Shown piece by piece: positions 10,179-21,567 of a stretch of DNA of 64,000 bases. Origin of the DNA: Botryosphaeria dothidea (taxonomy: Eukaryota > Ascomycota > Dothideomycetes > Botryosphaeriales > Botryosphaeriaceae); the NCBI GenBank assembly GCA_011503125.2, contig WWBZ02000073.1, forward strand, positions 1,922,001 through 1,986,000, in the 5' to 3' direction. Below the pieces are notes generated by a model that saw only the letters and a list, made by a program, of their open reading frames with translations, was not told where the DNA came from and made no database searches. The position numbers and the translations under genes are program-made. Positions within the stretch are counted from its first letter, which is position 1; each line of letters opens with the position of its first letter.

Positions 10179-13100
10179 ATGGGCCCGTCAGAGCCCGACT
10201 TTCCCTCTTCCTTCGACCCTGCCCTCTTCTTACACTCTGAAGCGCCCGACCCTCACGCCGACACGGGCTTTCCAACTAGCTCGCATTCCGACGAGCTCGA
10301 AGCCATACAACTCCAGACCCGCGAAACGACTGCCGCCAAGACTCGAGAGGGAATCGTTATTCAGCACCGCGCCTGGAAAGTGCTGGACGTATTTCGTAGT
10401 GAAGAAGACCACCAGCTGGGTGCCGTCTCTCGTTTCACGCGCCGCGGGGCCCGCATCTGATAGCGTGCAGAAACTCCCATTAAGCAGCAGCTTCCACCCA
10501 GCTTCTCGCTCCCTGTTGCTCCTACTTCAAGCCCGTCTGCCCTGCCATCATCGCCGCCCTTGTACAATATGGCGCTTGTGTCATCGCCTCCAGCATACCC
10601 GCCAAGCTCGCCGCCGGGGGGCGATTCTCCAAGGAAAAGACGCAAGATAGAAGGACACCGGAGCCCTCTTCACGATGCATCTGCCGGCGCGGGCAACAAG
10701 ATGTCGCGAGGAATCTTTGCTGAGGATTCAGATGACGAGGAGGACTATGTCGCGATCAAGGCTGCGCATAACAAGAGAAAGGCCTCCGCACCTGGACTGG
10801 TTAGAGAGCCCGCTGCTGAGCAGCCGCCGAGTGCCGCCGACAACGAGAACGCGTCTGTCCATGCTGAACTGCCGCGTTTGCAATCTTTAGCTGTCTCGCA
10901 ACCTCGCAACAATGAGCCACTGAAACTGCGTACCTGCTCTGGAAAAACGATATATCTCCCTCGTCGACGCCCAACGCCTGCTGTTCCATACGAACAGCTT
11001 ATCGCGTCTCGGTCTACCGCGGAGGTTGGAACGGCAAGAAAAAGCTACTATGGCATCGATATTCATACCCTCATGGACGAGGCTGCTCAGGCAACTGAGG
11101 AGGAAAAGTCGCGGCGCCAGCAAGTGGATACGGATGCAAATATGGATTTGCCTATGCGCACAGTTGAAGACCCTAATGACCGGAGAAATGGGAGTCGACC
11201 CCTATTATGGACAGAAAAGTACCGCGCAAAGAAGTTCACCGACCTTGTCGGAGACGAGAGGACGCACCGTAGCGTCCTCAAATGGCTCAAAGCCTGGGAC
11301 CCCATTGTCTTTCCCGGTTCAGTCCGCCCAAAGCCGAAGTCGGCTAGAGCCTACGATCAGGCTGGATTGGATGAGGAATACGCGCATCGGAAAATCCTTA
11401 TGCTTACAGGTCCTCCAGGCCTCGGCAAGACAACACTTGCTCATGTCTGTGCACGTCAAGCTGGATATGAGGTTCAAGAAATCAACGCGAGCGATGAGAG
11501 GAGTAAAGACGTCGTCCGAGGTCGCATCAAGGACACGGTTGGCACTGAAAACGTGCGGGGCGTGGATACCAAGTCTTCGACTGGTTCCAAGATCAGAAAG
11601 GCTGGGAAGCCTGTTTGTGTTGTGGTTGATGAAGTTGACGGTGTGGTCGGAGGCAGTGGTGGAGGCGGCGAGGGCGGCTTCATTAAGGCTTTAATCGACC
11701 TCGTTCACCTCGACCAGAAGAACTCTAGTCCGAAAACCACCGAATCCTCTACGACCACGACGAAAAAGAAGAAAGGCGACAAATTCCGTCTCCTACGCCC
11801 ATTGATTCTCATTTGCAATGACGTTTATCACCCATCCTTACGCCCACTCCGCCAGGCTTCGATCGCCGAGATCGTCCACATCCGCAAGCCTCCAGTCAAC
11901 ATGGTCGTTCCACGCTTGCATTCCATCTTTGAGAAGGAAGGCATCCCGGCCGACTCTGACGGTGTTCGACGCCTATGTGAGGCAACTTGGGGCATCAGCA
12001 GTCGCAAGGATGGAGGAGGAGGAGGCACTGGCGAGGGAGATGTCCGAGGAGTCATGGTTGTGGGAGAATGGGTGGCTCGAAAACTACTGGCGGAGGCAAA
12101 CAGTGAGCGACGGCTTACCCGGAAATGGATCGAGGACAACATCATCAACGATCTCGCTCAAGGCGGTGGAGCTGCCAGAGGTTTGGGCCGAGGGGGCGCG
12201 AGAGAAGTCGTGGAGCGGGTGTTCAAAGAAGGCGCTGGGTTTCCAAAGTCTGCAGCAGCAGCGCAGGCAGAAAAGGCTAACATTGGTGGGACGAGACCGA
12301 TCGGTGTTGCGGAGGCCAGCAAGCGGTTCGCAATGGACAGGTTGAGGGAAATGGTCAATACTGCGGGCGATACCGACCGCATTATGACAGGTATGCTACC
12401 AAACTCGTTCTTACGTGATGTTCTACTAACTCTATGGCAGACTGCTTCTCCACATTTATAAACCAACCATTTCAGGACGACACCTTTCTCAGCAAGCCCA
12501 ACAGCGCCTACAGCTGGCTGCACTTCCACGATTCCATATCTGGAGCAGTCCATTCCGGACAGGAATGGGAGCTTGCGCAGTACCTGTCTGTTCCTGCCCT
12601 TGCCTTCCATGACCTCTTCGCATCTTCCATTCGCCCATCACTTGGGGCCGATCCTGTCGGTTTCAAGAAGGGCCGTGGATTTGCAGAGAACGAGCAAGAT
12701 TCAGAGCCTGCGCCTTTCACTGGCCCCAGCGCACCTTATCGGATGGTCGAATTAAGTCGTGCCAACCTCGCCTCCCTCACCGGCCTCCAATCCGGGCTCG
12801 CCCTTCCTCTTGCTCGGATGTATCGCTCGGCTGCGGAGATCTCGACAGAGCTCATTCCCTATGTGCTTCGCATGCTTTCCCCCGAGGTCAAACCCGTCAT
12901 TATCAACACTTCAAACCCGAGCGGTGACAAATCCAAGACGAGTTCCGCGGCTTCTGTTCGCAAAGCCTCGGAAAAGGCACTTGTGATGCGCGCCGTCAAT
13001 GCTATGGGCGCAACGGGCGTCCACTTCGAGAAGAGCCGCGTGGAATTTGGCGCCGATACAAGACACAATGGCGGCTGGATCTACCGCATGGAGCCGCCTC

Positions 13101-13516
13101 TGGACACTCTGTGCAGGTTTGAAACGATGGACGGCGGGGCCCAAGATGACAAGGTCCGCTACGCCGTACGGCAGATCCTGGACGTGGAGTTCAAAAAGGA
13201 GAGTCTGAGGTTGGAAGCAGAGGCTAGGAAGCGGAGAGGAGTGGCTATCGAAATAGAAGACGGGGCGGCGGCTGAGGAGGTGGATCTGAGAGAGGTCGCC
13301 GCGGCTGCAGAGAAGAAGGTCATCATCAAGAGGGACTTCTTCGGTAGGACCATTGCGCAGACGGTGCCGATGACGCCAGTGGAGAAGGAGAAGTGCAGAA
13401 AAGAGCGGGAGGGCGAAGAGCATAAGGAGGATGAGGTTTGGGTGAGCTTTCACGAGGGATTCTCGAATGCTGTCCGTAAGCCTATTACGCTGTCAGAGTT
13501 TATGAGCGGGCTTTAG
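10179..13516 (+). CDS. CTF18: Ctf18, large subunit of the alternative RFC clamp loader
   Basis: Three exons (10179-10419, 10471-12390, 12441-13516) give about 1078 aa. The AAA+ core has Walker A GPPGLGKTT (about residue 394), Walker B VVVDEVDG (about 465) and sensor-1 LICNDVYHPSLRPLRQ. The C-terminus has a KRDFFGRTI element (about 1017), the conserved tail used by Ctf18 to bind Dcc1-Ctf8. Ctf18-RFC loads PCNA and supports sister-chromatid cohesion and the S-phase checkpoint in the nucleus. The first exon is inferred: it restores frame through a 51-bp intron with a CTGAT branch point, and joins an otherwise open Pro-rich stretch upstream of the in-frame ATG at 10569. If that intron is not used, translation would start at 10569 with about 965 aa. 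Confidence 0.9.
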
Positions 13517-15228
13517 AGGACGGCAATGTTTCGACTGTTGTAGAAATTGATGACGAGAATAGAAGTTGCTTTGGATGTCCGAATTGTTAGCCGCGTGGAG
13601 AGGCCCTGGCATTGATACAGGCTCATTTTGAAGAGTAGGGCAAAGAACTGCCCACCACCGTCCTCAGCCTTGGTGTGTTACAATAGGTAAATCCAGATTG
13701 GTGGGTTTCGTGCACGCAAGGCAGCTGCCTGGAGTCGGCAATGACTAAGCCGCAGTCGAGTCATCAGAAAATCGTTCTCGATCGACCCTGCGACAACACA
13801 CATTGCTCAAACCTCATTCTTTTCAACTAATGCCATCACAATCACAGTGGGCCTTTAACTATCACTGCCCAAGCCATTTATGACAACCATGGGGATCGAC
13901 CCTCAAGGTGGGACGCCACGAAGGCGAGTCCACATCCGTTGACGTTAAGGCTCCGGATGGCGCACCGCAAGTCAAGATCGGGAACGTCCGGGCAATTTGG
14001 CTGAAGGTTCCGCTTCAGGCCCGCGCGCATTGAATCAGAAGAAACTGGAGACTGATCAACATATGAAGGCAGGATTGCGGAGGCCACGAGGTCGGACCGT
14101 ATCTTGATGCGACTACACACGGAGAACTGAAACGTGCGTCCGGATGAGCTTGTCGTTCGCATTTTCGCTTCCGCTTTTACGCTGCGTCTGCGAAATGACC
14201 CCGCCATGGTCACACATTCTGGACCGACTATTTTCGAATGGCGGCGGCGCCGTGACGAAGAACCTCCTTCCAGACCCGCTACAGGAACGGCAGCGGGCCG
14301 CGTTTGTTTTGAAAGAGCTGCGGAATTGAATGCAACGTCGACGCCGAAACTTTCCTTCCGAACAGGTTCTGGATTCTGCGGAAAGGTGGTGGTGATTGGC
14401 GAGGCCGCAAAAATGGACGAATCACGACATCGCTAAGCACGGCATAACCGCGATCGCGACATACAGGCATCCCATTGTGTCTTCGTCTTGGCCCGACTCG
14501 ACCAACCCGCGCTTCTCCTCCGTTGCGCTCTTATCTATGCCTCACGGAGCCTGTCTTAGGCATCGAAGCTCGCCAAGGGCCACCTAGACAGCCTGGCCAA
14601 CGTCTTGGTTTGCATTGAAGCTTGAGGATCGAGTCTTGAGGCTCTACCCAAGCACCGTGCCGAGAAGCCGTGGCTCCCTAAGCATTGACGACGTGCGAGC
14701 TTATGCGGACCCTTCAAATGAGGATCAGTCTACGCGGCAACCGCGTACTGCGCTCGTTTTCCGCCGTGGCGCGGCGCTTTTCGGGCTGTAAGAACGTTGC
14801 CAGAGCAAAGAAGGGTTGCTCCGTCGGTGGGTGCCGTACCCGGGCACTCCTAGCTTGGGCGATCGAAGTCTGCTGCAAAACCAGGCTGCTGGGTGGCTTG
14901 CCGACCCACAACCAGGCCCGGCAATTCCTCATAACAATGACTTGAGGAAAAACGCCCCCGGCGTGGGGCCAATCGCGTGGTTCGCGTGGCATTTGTATGA
15001 TATCGGCTCCTATCTAATGGTCCGCATGCACAACGCTCGGGCATCTCCCTGTTTACGACCCTAGTAGTTGCTGGCATCTTTGCAGCTCCAAATCACACCA
15101 TAGGCAAGCGGCGAATCTGCAACGGGTTATTCCCGATGCTGGGGTTCTTATAAGAACTTTTTTCCTACACCGAGGAGATACTGGTTCAGCGATCGTCGTT
15201 CAGCAATATTCTTGTACCGTTGTCCGCC
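13517..15228. other. Intergenic, 1.7 kb
   Basis: I find no supported gene or transposon remnant. Open frames are at most about 110 codons and lack family-like sequence. The right end holds the promoter of the Dal5-family permease. Confidence 0.45.
15144..15157. promoter_or_regulatory. Palindromic TATA-like element
   Basis: GTTCTTATAAGAAC is a perfect 14-bp inverted repeat centred on a TATA-like core, about 72 bp upstream of the permease ATG at 15229. Its position fits a core promoter; the symmetric flanks could also be a dimeric factor site. Confidence 0.45.
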
Positions 15229-15686
15229 ATGACCCGGAACTCTTCGTCCAGCGAGAGTGCGGCTCCAGATGCTCAGAAGGAGCAAATCGAGGTGACCCCT
15301 CCTTCGACGGCCCAGCAGGCCACCTCCTTCAACGTCGAACCCATCAGCAAGGATGGCTTCCACATCCACGAGCGCGATGCCGACGAGACGAACTCGAGCA
15401 GCGGCCTCTCCAGTAATCCCTTCGAAGATCCCGACGTCGCAGAGCACTGGGCCATGGTGTACGAGAAAGCCCAGTACGAATGCCGTGGCGAATTCGACCC
15501 TACCTACACCTGGACTCCCGAGGAAGAGAAGAGGTTGATCCGGAAACTCGACTTCCGTGTTTGCGCCTGGGCGTGCGTTATGTTCTTCGGTCTGCAGGTC
15601 GACCGTGGCAACTTGAAGCAGGCTGTCTCGGATAACATGTTGGATGACTTGAACCTGAATACAAACGGTACGTTCCCATTTCTACT

Positions 15687-15720
<34 letters not shown>

Positions 15721-17451
15721 CACCACCAGGCCCGTCGTTGGACGGCCGGTTTCTATGTTCAGTACGGACTGTTGGTGCGCATTTACGTCATTGCCTCCTT
15801 CTGCATCAACGTTACTATTATGATCACTACAAGCCGCTTGAGCTGGATATGTAGAAGATTGTAATAGTATGGGGATATAAGCGGGAGTTGACAACAAACC
15901 CACCCGTGCTGTGGAACTATTGCTACAGTAATACTTCCAAGGACGGAACATTTTAAACTTTCTCGAGCTCGAAACAATTCGGATTTGCTTAACTGACACA
16001 CCGTAGATTATAACCTCGGCAACACGGTTTTCCTGATATCCTTCCTCTTGGCTGAGCTTCCCTCACAGCTTGTCTCGAAGAAGATGGGCCCTGATAGGTG
16101 GATTCCTCTGCAGATCTCGCTCTGGTCAACGGTAGCAATTTGCCAGGCTGCCATCACTGAAAAGAAGGGCTTCCTTGTCACACGCGCTCTGCTGGGTGTT
16201 CTCGAAGGTGGATTCATTCCTGACATTGTGCTCTGGCTCTCGTATTTCTACACGAGTCGTGAGCTGCCGGTCCGCCTGAGCTACTTCTGGACGACTCTCT
16301 CCTTGACGACCATTATCACCTCTCTCCTCGCTTTCGCCCTCCTTCACATGCGTGGCGTTGCTGGTTGGGCGGGCTGGCGATGGCTTTTCCTCATTGAAGG
16401 TCTAATCACCTTCTGTGTCGGGATTGCGTCCTGGTTCATGATGCCTGCGTCTGCCACTCAGACCAAGACCTGGTTCCGGCCCAATGGCTGGTTCACCGAT
16501 CACGAGCTTAAGATCGCTGTCAACCGCGTTCTCCGGGATGACCCTTCAAAGGGTGACATGCACAACCGTCAGGCCATTACACCGAAGCTTCTTTGGAAGG
16601 CCATGTGCGATTACGATCTGTGGCCCATTTATGCCATCGGCTTGTTGGCATATATTCCGCAGAGTCCAGTAGACCAGTACATTACGCTCACGCTGAAGAG
16701 TCTTGGATTCAGCACGGTATGAAAAGGTTCACTCCGACTTTTCCTTTTGCATATGCTGACAATATTCACAGTTCAACACCAATCTCCTTGCAATTCCCGC
16801 CAGCGTTTTCCATATCTGCACACTTCTCATCATTACAAGAGTCAGCGAGTGGCTCGGCGAACGGACGCTCGTGGCCATGTGCCAGAACCTCTGGACACTG
16901 CCTTGCGTCATAGCACTCCGCTATTGGTCTGGCTCCATGACAGATGCCTGGGGGACGTACGCGCTCGTGACTGTACTTCTCAGCTATCCGTACTGTCACG
17001 CTATCTGCGTGGCTTGGGCGAGTAGGAACTCCAACAATGTCGGTACCAGAACCGTGTCCGCGGCGATGTACAACATGATGGTGCAGGTCAGTCAAGCGAT
17101 TTGCTCACCCAAAACAACAAAGCACGCTAACATGATCGACAGGTTGGAAACGTCATCGCCAATCAAATGTACCGTGCCGATGACAAGCCTCTGTACCACC
17201 GCGGTAATAGGAATTTGCTCATCATCAATTGCTTGTCAATCGGTGTCTTCCTGACCACCAAGTCCTACTATGTCTGGAGAAACAAGCGCCGGGAGGAGCA
17301 GTGGCAGACGATGACCCATGAGGTACGCTCATTCCCAACCCATATGACCTCTTGCCGTTCTCTAACATATTTTTCATAGCAACGTGCGGACTACATCAAA
17401 AACACGACGGACCGGGGTAGCCATCGTCTTGACTTCCGTTTCGCTCACTAG
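15229..17451 (+). CDS. Dal5-family (ACS) MFS permease, allantoate/sulfonate-type
   Basis: Five exons (15229-15667, 16007-16716, 16772-17086, 17143-17322, 17380-17451) give about 571 aa. After a hydrophilic N-terminus of about 110 residues come the family features KLDFRVCAWACVMFFGLQVD in TM1, DYNLGNTVFLISFLLAELPS in TM2 and MGPDRWIP. The anion:cation symporter family includes Dal5 (allantoate), Tna1 (nicotinate) and Soa1/YIL166C (sulfonates and sulfur oxyanions). The TM1-TM2 sequence recalls the Soa1-like branch (inference), but the substrate is not settled. The first intron is 339 bp with a GA microsatellite; the other three are 55-57 bp, with clear branch points. The real start is the ATG at 15229. 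Confidence 0.88.
15688..15718 (+). repeat. (AG)n microsatellite inside an intron
   Basis: About 15 uninterrupted AG units lie 20 bp after the donor site of the 339-bp first intron of the permease gene. The repeat is purine-only on the coding strand. Confidence 0.95.
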
Positions 17452-18532
17452 ACATGAAAAGAGTGTGGACATGATTCTTATTTGCAAGCGGCGGTTTCTA
17501 TTTAAGCGGGGTATTTGGTTGTTAGGATTACAAAAAAGTGAAACGAATAGATCGCGGAAGGAGTAGAGTTTGCAACGATCTTTGCAATGGACGATTCAAT
17601 ATTTAATACCATCCCAGTGTCGCTTCCTCTCATCAGTGATTCAACCATCATTTTGAGATTTCTGCCCGCACTCCGAATATTTGGTCTGCGGAAAATTTAG
17701 AAGACGATCCGGACAAAAAGGGTTCGATGAAACGGGTAGAATTCATGTCTTGATGATCATTCAAGCTTCCTATACGTTCCTATGAAATGGCTATGCTAGG
17801 AAATGGATCAGACGTGGAGCACACTTGTCTCTCACTTTTTGTCAGAGCATGCCGTGCGATACATACAGCACACCAATCCTGGATGCAGGTGCAAGACACC
17901 TGCAGCTGCACCCTAGTAGCCTTACGCAAGACATGCTGCACGTTGGGCTGCATGAAAAGCGGTTTGCCGGGTATCAGCCCCCACATGCTCCACGCGGCGC
18001 GGGCTGATGAGCATCGCGTGCTCAAAGTAGGAAATGGCGAAAAAATCAAAAAAGAAAAAAGAGGCCCGAATTTGCCGACACCCAGACCGGCACGCTGTAT
18101 GCCGGTGGCGCAGTACGCGGACATGCTGGAGGACTATTCTGAGAGAAGAAAATTACAAGACTGGCAATAGTAGAAGGATGCGGGCCCATTCCCTCACGCC
18201 TTCATAGAAAAAATACAATGCATCCGAGGGGTTCCCTCCGAGCATGTTACAGCGCAGCCCGCCCAGAAAAATAATAGTGGGACAAGGAAATCCATTGCCA
18301 CCGGCATCTACCAGTGTTGCATCGGCGAGCTCCAGAGCAGACAGGAACCTTTCCCGGCTTTCGTGCTCATCGGGGACGGCGCTCTCCCGCTCACTAGTAG
18401 AAGACCTGCTCTTGACGCTGCCATCCGGCCACGCTTGGACGCGCGCGCGCTTTTATAAAAGCATCTGGGTTCCAAGCATTTAGCGGCTTGCCTGTCTAGC
18501 GTTCCGAACCAAGCCTCCTCCTAAGACCAAAG
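17452..18532. other. Intergenic, 1.1 kb, between two MFS genes
   Basis: No supported gene. The left half is relatively AT-rich with short A runs (3' flank); the right half is the promoter of the UNC93-like gene. Confidence 0.45.
18451..18460 (+). promoter_or_regulatory. TATA box of the UNC93-like gene
   Basis: TTTTATAAAA lies directly after a (CG)n run (18441-18450) and 73-82 bp upstream of the ATG at 18533, a normal TATA position for a fungal gene with a short 5' UTR. Confidence 0.55.
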
Positions 18533-20342
18533 ATGGCGGCGGACCAAGAAACCAAGGCGCCGGGTGCGACGGCTGTGGCTGATGACGAGCAGCCCGCGGC
18601 ACCATCCTCGATTCGCGCTTCGTCCGAGAAGCCGGTCACGCCCCTCCGGCGCTTCTGGAGAGGCACGCTGCTGCAATGCATCATCACCGGCATGGTGTCG
18701 TTCGCCGAACCGGGAATATGGAACGCGCTGAACTCGCTGGGTGCAGGCGGTCAGCAAAAGCCGTATTTGGTCAATGCCGCTAATGCCATTACTTTTGGGT
18801 ACGTTGTATTTTCTGCTCCTGCCACGAAAAAGGGTAAGTTTGAGTTTTGGCATGTTGCGGCAGCAAGGAGAATGCGTAGGGAGTTGAGGCATTGGTCCGG
18901 ACGTGAATGTCATCAATTGCGGCGAACATCTTAATCCAGATGAACACCTCAACCCCCCATGGATTTTCCCCCTTGCTGTTGCAACATTCTGATTGTCAGG
19001 CAATTCCCATCTTTCGTGCGGCAGGAATATCCACTTGATGCCAGCTACTCACCAGCCGTCCCAGGATCATGATATTCGGCTGCACCCTCGCCGGCGGCCT
19101 CTCAAACAAAATCGGCCTCAAGTGGACGCTCGTGCTCGGAACGCTGGGATACCCCTTCTACTCGGCCAGTCTATACGTCAACAACCGCTACGGAACGGAG
19201 TGGTTCGTGCTCTTTGGCGCTGTAACCTGCGGTCTATCGGCGAGCTGCCTCTGGGCGTCCGAAGCCGCCATCGTCCTGGGCTACCCAGAGCACCGCAAAA
19301 GAGGCCGCTACACTGCGCTCTGGCTGGCCATACGCAATGTTGGCCAGCTCATTGGCGGTGCTATCAATTTTGGGCTGAACGTGCGCTACTCGACGACGGG
19401 CAAGGTCGGGTACGCGACCTACCTGGTGCTGATCGCGCTTCAGTGCTGCGGTCTGCCGCTCGCGCTCGCGCTCTCGCCGCCAAAGAAGGTGGTGCGTGAT
19501 GACGGCACGCGGGTAGTGATCCTGAAGCAGACGTCGTGGCGCGCCGAGGCGAAGGCGATCTGGAAGCTCGTCCGCACGAAGCGCATCCTGCTGCTGATAC
19601 CCGTCTTCATCTTCGGCCAGTGGACCACTCCTTACGAGAGCAACTACCTCGCCACGTACTTCACCGTTCGGTCCCGCGCGTTGGGTAGCTTCTTGACGGC
19701 GTGCTCGGGCATCACTGGAGATCTCGTCACAGGCCATCTTCTCGACCACCTTCCTTACTCGAGGAGGATACGGGCGAGGATCGTATGGTGCTGGCTCGCC
19801 TTCATGCTCATGGGTCTGTTTATCTGGCAGATGACCAATCAGGTAAAATACGACAGGAACCCACCGTCGTTGGATTGGAGCCAGCCAGGTTTCGGACGCG
19901 GTTTTGCGAGTCATATCATTTGGCAGTATGCAATCGAGTCGCTGCAGACCTACCTGTATTGGACCATGGTAAGTTGTATATTCCCCTGCTCTTTGAAACT
20001 GCTTCGTACTGACACCCGGAAAAGGGCACGCTTAACGATGGCGTCGGAACACTTGCCCGGACAAGTGGGTTGCTGCGCTCTTTTGAGTCCGTCGGCTCGA
20101 CATTTGCGTATACGACGAGCGCAACAAAATGGCGGTACCTGTACACACTCATCTTCGCCTTCGCGGCTTGGGTGTTCCTGCTGCCGTTCACCACGTATGC
20201 CGCGTGGTTAGTGCCCGACCAGCCGTCGAAGGTGGAAGTTGCCGGAGCTGTGGAGGAGTCGGATTCGGGGTCAAGCAGTCAAGTGGATCTGGATGGAAGA
20301 GAAGATGTCGCAGAGAAGAGGAAACCAGAAGATTTGGTGTAG
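18533..20342 (+). CDS. UNC93-like MFS protein (DUF895 family)
   Basis: Three exons (18533-18798, 19065-19968, 20025-20342) give about 495 aa. The pattern is that of fungal UNC93-like proteins: TLLQCIITGMVSFAEPGIWN in TM1, NAANAITFG followed by a short TM2, then GLKWTLVLGTLGYPFYSASL and the long central loop with PPKKVVRDDGTRV. A QWTTPYESNYLATYFTVRSR segment begins the second half. Animal UNC93 proteins regulate channels and receptors; fungal members are membrane proteins of unknown substrate. The first intron (266 bp) is long for this window. The second is 56 bp with a TACTGAC branch point. The C-terminal 45 residues are hydrophilic and acidic. Confidence 0.85.
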
Positions 20343-20669
20343 CCGTGCTGTGAAGCTGCCCAAGGCTTTCCTGGACCTTCCAGTTTCATTCGCCGGGTAG
20401 TTTAGTTTCGATGCCCTCGAAGAATTTTCTCTCTCCCGCATGATATGCCCTGGCGAAGCACAAGCGACTGCGATGTGAGAGTGCGTGGTTGCAAGCGTGC
20501 GGCGGCGAAGGTTTTGGTTTTGAACACCTTGATGCCGCGCCATCAAGGTACTCACCCTCCGCGAAGCCGCCACTCCCCTCGCCCACAAACCGCCCAAAAT
20601 TCGCCCCGACCGCGCACCTACGAAAATATTCAAAGCCTCGAGCAAAGGAGCCATCACGCCTCAGCAACC
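20343..20669. other. Short intergenic region / RPS29 promoter
   Basis: A GC-rich tract (about 20560-20650) precedes the ribosomal protein gene, with no clear TATA. No other feature seen. Confidence 0.4.
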
Positions 20670-21012
20670 ATGTCCCACGAAACCGTCTGGTACTCTCACC
20701 CGCGCAACTACGGCAAGGGCTCCCGCGGCTGGTAGGTCACCACCTCACCGCGTCACCTTGTGCACGCTTTTCTTGCAGTTTCTTTAGTAAAGGCACACCC
20801 CTTCCGGCTATTATCTGACTTATCGTCTAGCCGTGTCACTGGAGATAAGAAGAAATCGGGAGTTATCCGCAAGTACGGCCTGAACATGTCGCGTCAGGTT
20901 TTCCGTGAACAGGCCGAGTTCATCGGCTTCAAGAAGGTGAGTGACCATAAGTCTCGCCGGAGAAGCAAACAAACGGCGGAAATGCTGACCGTTGAATGCG
21001 CAGTTCCGGTAA
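20670..21012 (+). CDS. RPS29: Cytosolic 40S ribosomal protein uS14 (Rps29)
   Basis: Three exons (20670-20731, 20831-20936, 21004-21012) give 58 aa; the last exon encodes only Phe-Arg-stop. The protein starts MSHETVWYSHPRNYGKGSR and contains IRKYGLNMSRQVFRE and IGFKK, diagnostic of uS14/Rps29, which sits in the head of the small subunit. In most eukaryotes two CxxC pairs bind zinc; here only Cys21 remains: the pairs read CRVTG and SRQV, so the zinc site is gone. Loss of these cysteines has occurred in other fungal Rps29 proteins, as I recall. The introns are 99 and 67 bp. The protein is about two residues longer than usual because of a KKK insertion in the former zinc loop. Confidence 0.88.
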
Positions 21013-21567
21013 ATGCGGTGGAGAAGAAGGCAAATTCTGATTCCTGGACGGGATGACGACCATGAATGATCTGGCTCTATCAAGACTCTTAAGTACAACC
21101 AAAAATGGAGACTTGACTTGAAAGGACCAAACATATTGTCTGTCTAGGTACTGGACAGCATGGACTGAACTTCGGCAGCAGTAAGACCCGTCTCCAGGAA
21201 AGTTGAGATTATGGTCAGGATACAAATATCATGAATCTCCATGAACACTGATGTCCCCAAGACTGACTCCAAGGTCTAATACATGCTCCTTTTTATTGTT
21301 ACAATACATAGAAATTTGGAATTTCCAGCCTTTTGGTACAGCAGGCGTACATCTTATGCATCGAACGTTTACAATATCGACTAGTAGCTTACTTACCTAT
21401 TCCTCCAAAAGCATGTCTCTCCAAACTGAAAATAAGAAAGATAAGACCTGAAGGCCAGTGGTATCAACGAGAAATAAATGCCTCTCCACAAACCATGCCC
21501 AAAAAAAAAGCCAGACTCCACAAATGCCGCAACCACCCTCCCACCCAGCGATCATTGCTCGCTCTCT
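21013..21567. other. Convergent 3' flanks
   Basis: The 3' ends of RPS29 (+) and the Rad26-like gene (-) meet here. It holds A-rich and T-rich stretches (for example A9 near 21502) suited to polyadenylation; no gene seen. Confidence 0.45.

Noticed and set aside
13517..15228. Possible degraded transposon in the 1.7-kb intergenic tract
   Set aside because: No terminal repeats, no integrase or transposase-like frame and no strong AT bias that would indicate RIP.
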